From Chitinophagales bacterium (GTDB lineage: Bacteria; Bacteroidota; Bacteroidia; Chitinophagales; UBA2359), in contig JAHDIA010000378.1 in NCBI GenBank assembly GCA_020631035.1, positions 1-6,225 of the forward strand: DNA of 6,225 nt, read 5' to 3'. Each line of letters starts with the position of its first letter. Positions within the stretch are counted from its first letter, which is position 1. The position numbers were made by a program, and so were the translations under genes. The notes under the pieces were generated by a model. It was not told where the DNA came from. It saw only the letters and a list, made by a program, of their open reading frames with translations, and searched no databases. Below, in pieces: positions 6,119 to 6,225 of the stretch.

Positions 6119-6166
6119 AACACAAAAGCCATCAACAATTGTAACATTGTTAATGGCCATTGTGTT
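6119..6166. terminator. Long imperfect hairpin after the CDF gene, possible terminator
   Basis: Three stems stack into one 48-base hairpin: AACACAA/TTGTGTT (6119-6125 with 6160-6166), GCCAT/ATGGC (6128-6132 with 6153-6157) and AACAAT/ATTGTT (6134-6139 with 6146-6151), separated by an AA/CA internal loop and one C/A mismatch, with a 6-base loop. It begins 33 bases past the CDF stop. No T-tract follows on the plus strand, so this is not a textbook Rho-independent terminator; it may stabilise the 3' end or be a repeat. Confidence 0.4.
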
Positions 6167-6225
6167 AGTGGTGATCCCGCCAGAATCATTCCCGCCTTTT
6201 TTGGCACTTTTCGCAAATTATCGTA

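Noticed and set aside
6175..6205. TCCCGCC direct repeat (6175-6181, 6190-6196) and GCC-TTTTTT-GGC at 6194-6205
   Set aside because: Seven-base repeats and a 3-bp stem are too short to call, and the window ends before any larger element could be seen.
6004..6225. Minus-strand open frame reaching the right edge, possible 3' end of another gene
   Set aside because: It overlaps the last 82 bases of the CDF gene in antisense, runs through the 6119-6166 hairpin, starts only at TTG within the window, and shows no known domain. A gene entering from the right cannot be fully excluded.

Overview
The window reads as ordinary chromosome of a Bacteroidota bacterium, plausibly from the Saprospiria side of the phylum. 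The evidence is a secreted protein that ends in a type IX secretion (T9SS) sorting domain, starts without Shine-Dalgarno sequences, several TAnnTTTG-type -7 promoter elements, AT-rich coding sequence, and a bacterial DASH cryptochrome. The genus is a guess; the phylum is well supported.

Layout from left to right. Positions 1-164 are non-coding and carry two copies of a 23-base hairpin-forming repeat; the copy nearer the left edge has a T-tract on the minus strand and may end the first gene. Positions 165-2447 (minus) encode a secreted, surface-anchored purple acid phosphatase-like metallophosphoesterase with a full set of metal ligands. Positions 2641-3120 (minus) encode a small soluble TerB-like protein. 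A 187-base divergent spacer follows. Positions 3308-4753 (plus) encode a DASH-type cryptochrome/photolyase. Positions 4754-5089 are a 336-base spacer: the first half is GC-richer and full of inverted repeats, and the second half holds a good promoter candidate, two copies of GTAATTAC exactly two helical turns apart, and a perfect 9-bp hairpin. Positions 5090-6085 (plus) encode a six-helix cation diffusion facilitator (CDF) transporter. The right end holds a long imperfect hairpin at 6119-6166, possibly the transporter's terminator, and nothing else I can call.

The four genes do not form one operon. The two leftward genes are 193 bases apart, each with its own promoter candidate. The two rightward genes are separated by a long repeat-filled spacer. 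I see no pathway joining phosphate scavenging, TerB-like function, light-driven DNA repair and metal efflux, and no evidence for a new multi-gene system. The observations most worth following are a cryptochrome that seems to lack the distal tryptophan of its electron-transfer chain, a CDF transporter with a non-canonical TM2 metal site and a cysteine-rich tail, and the structured leader in front of that transporter.
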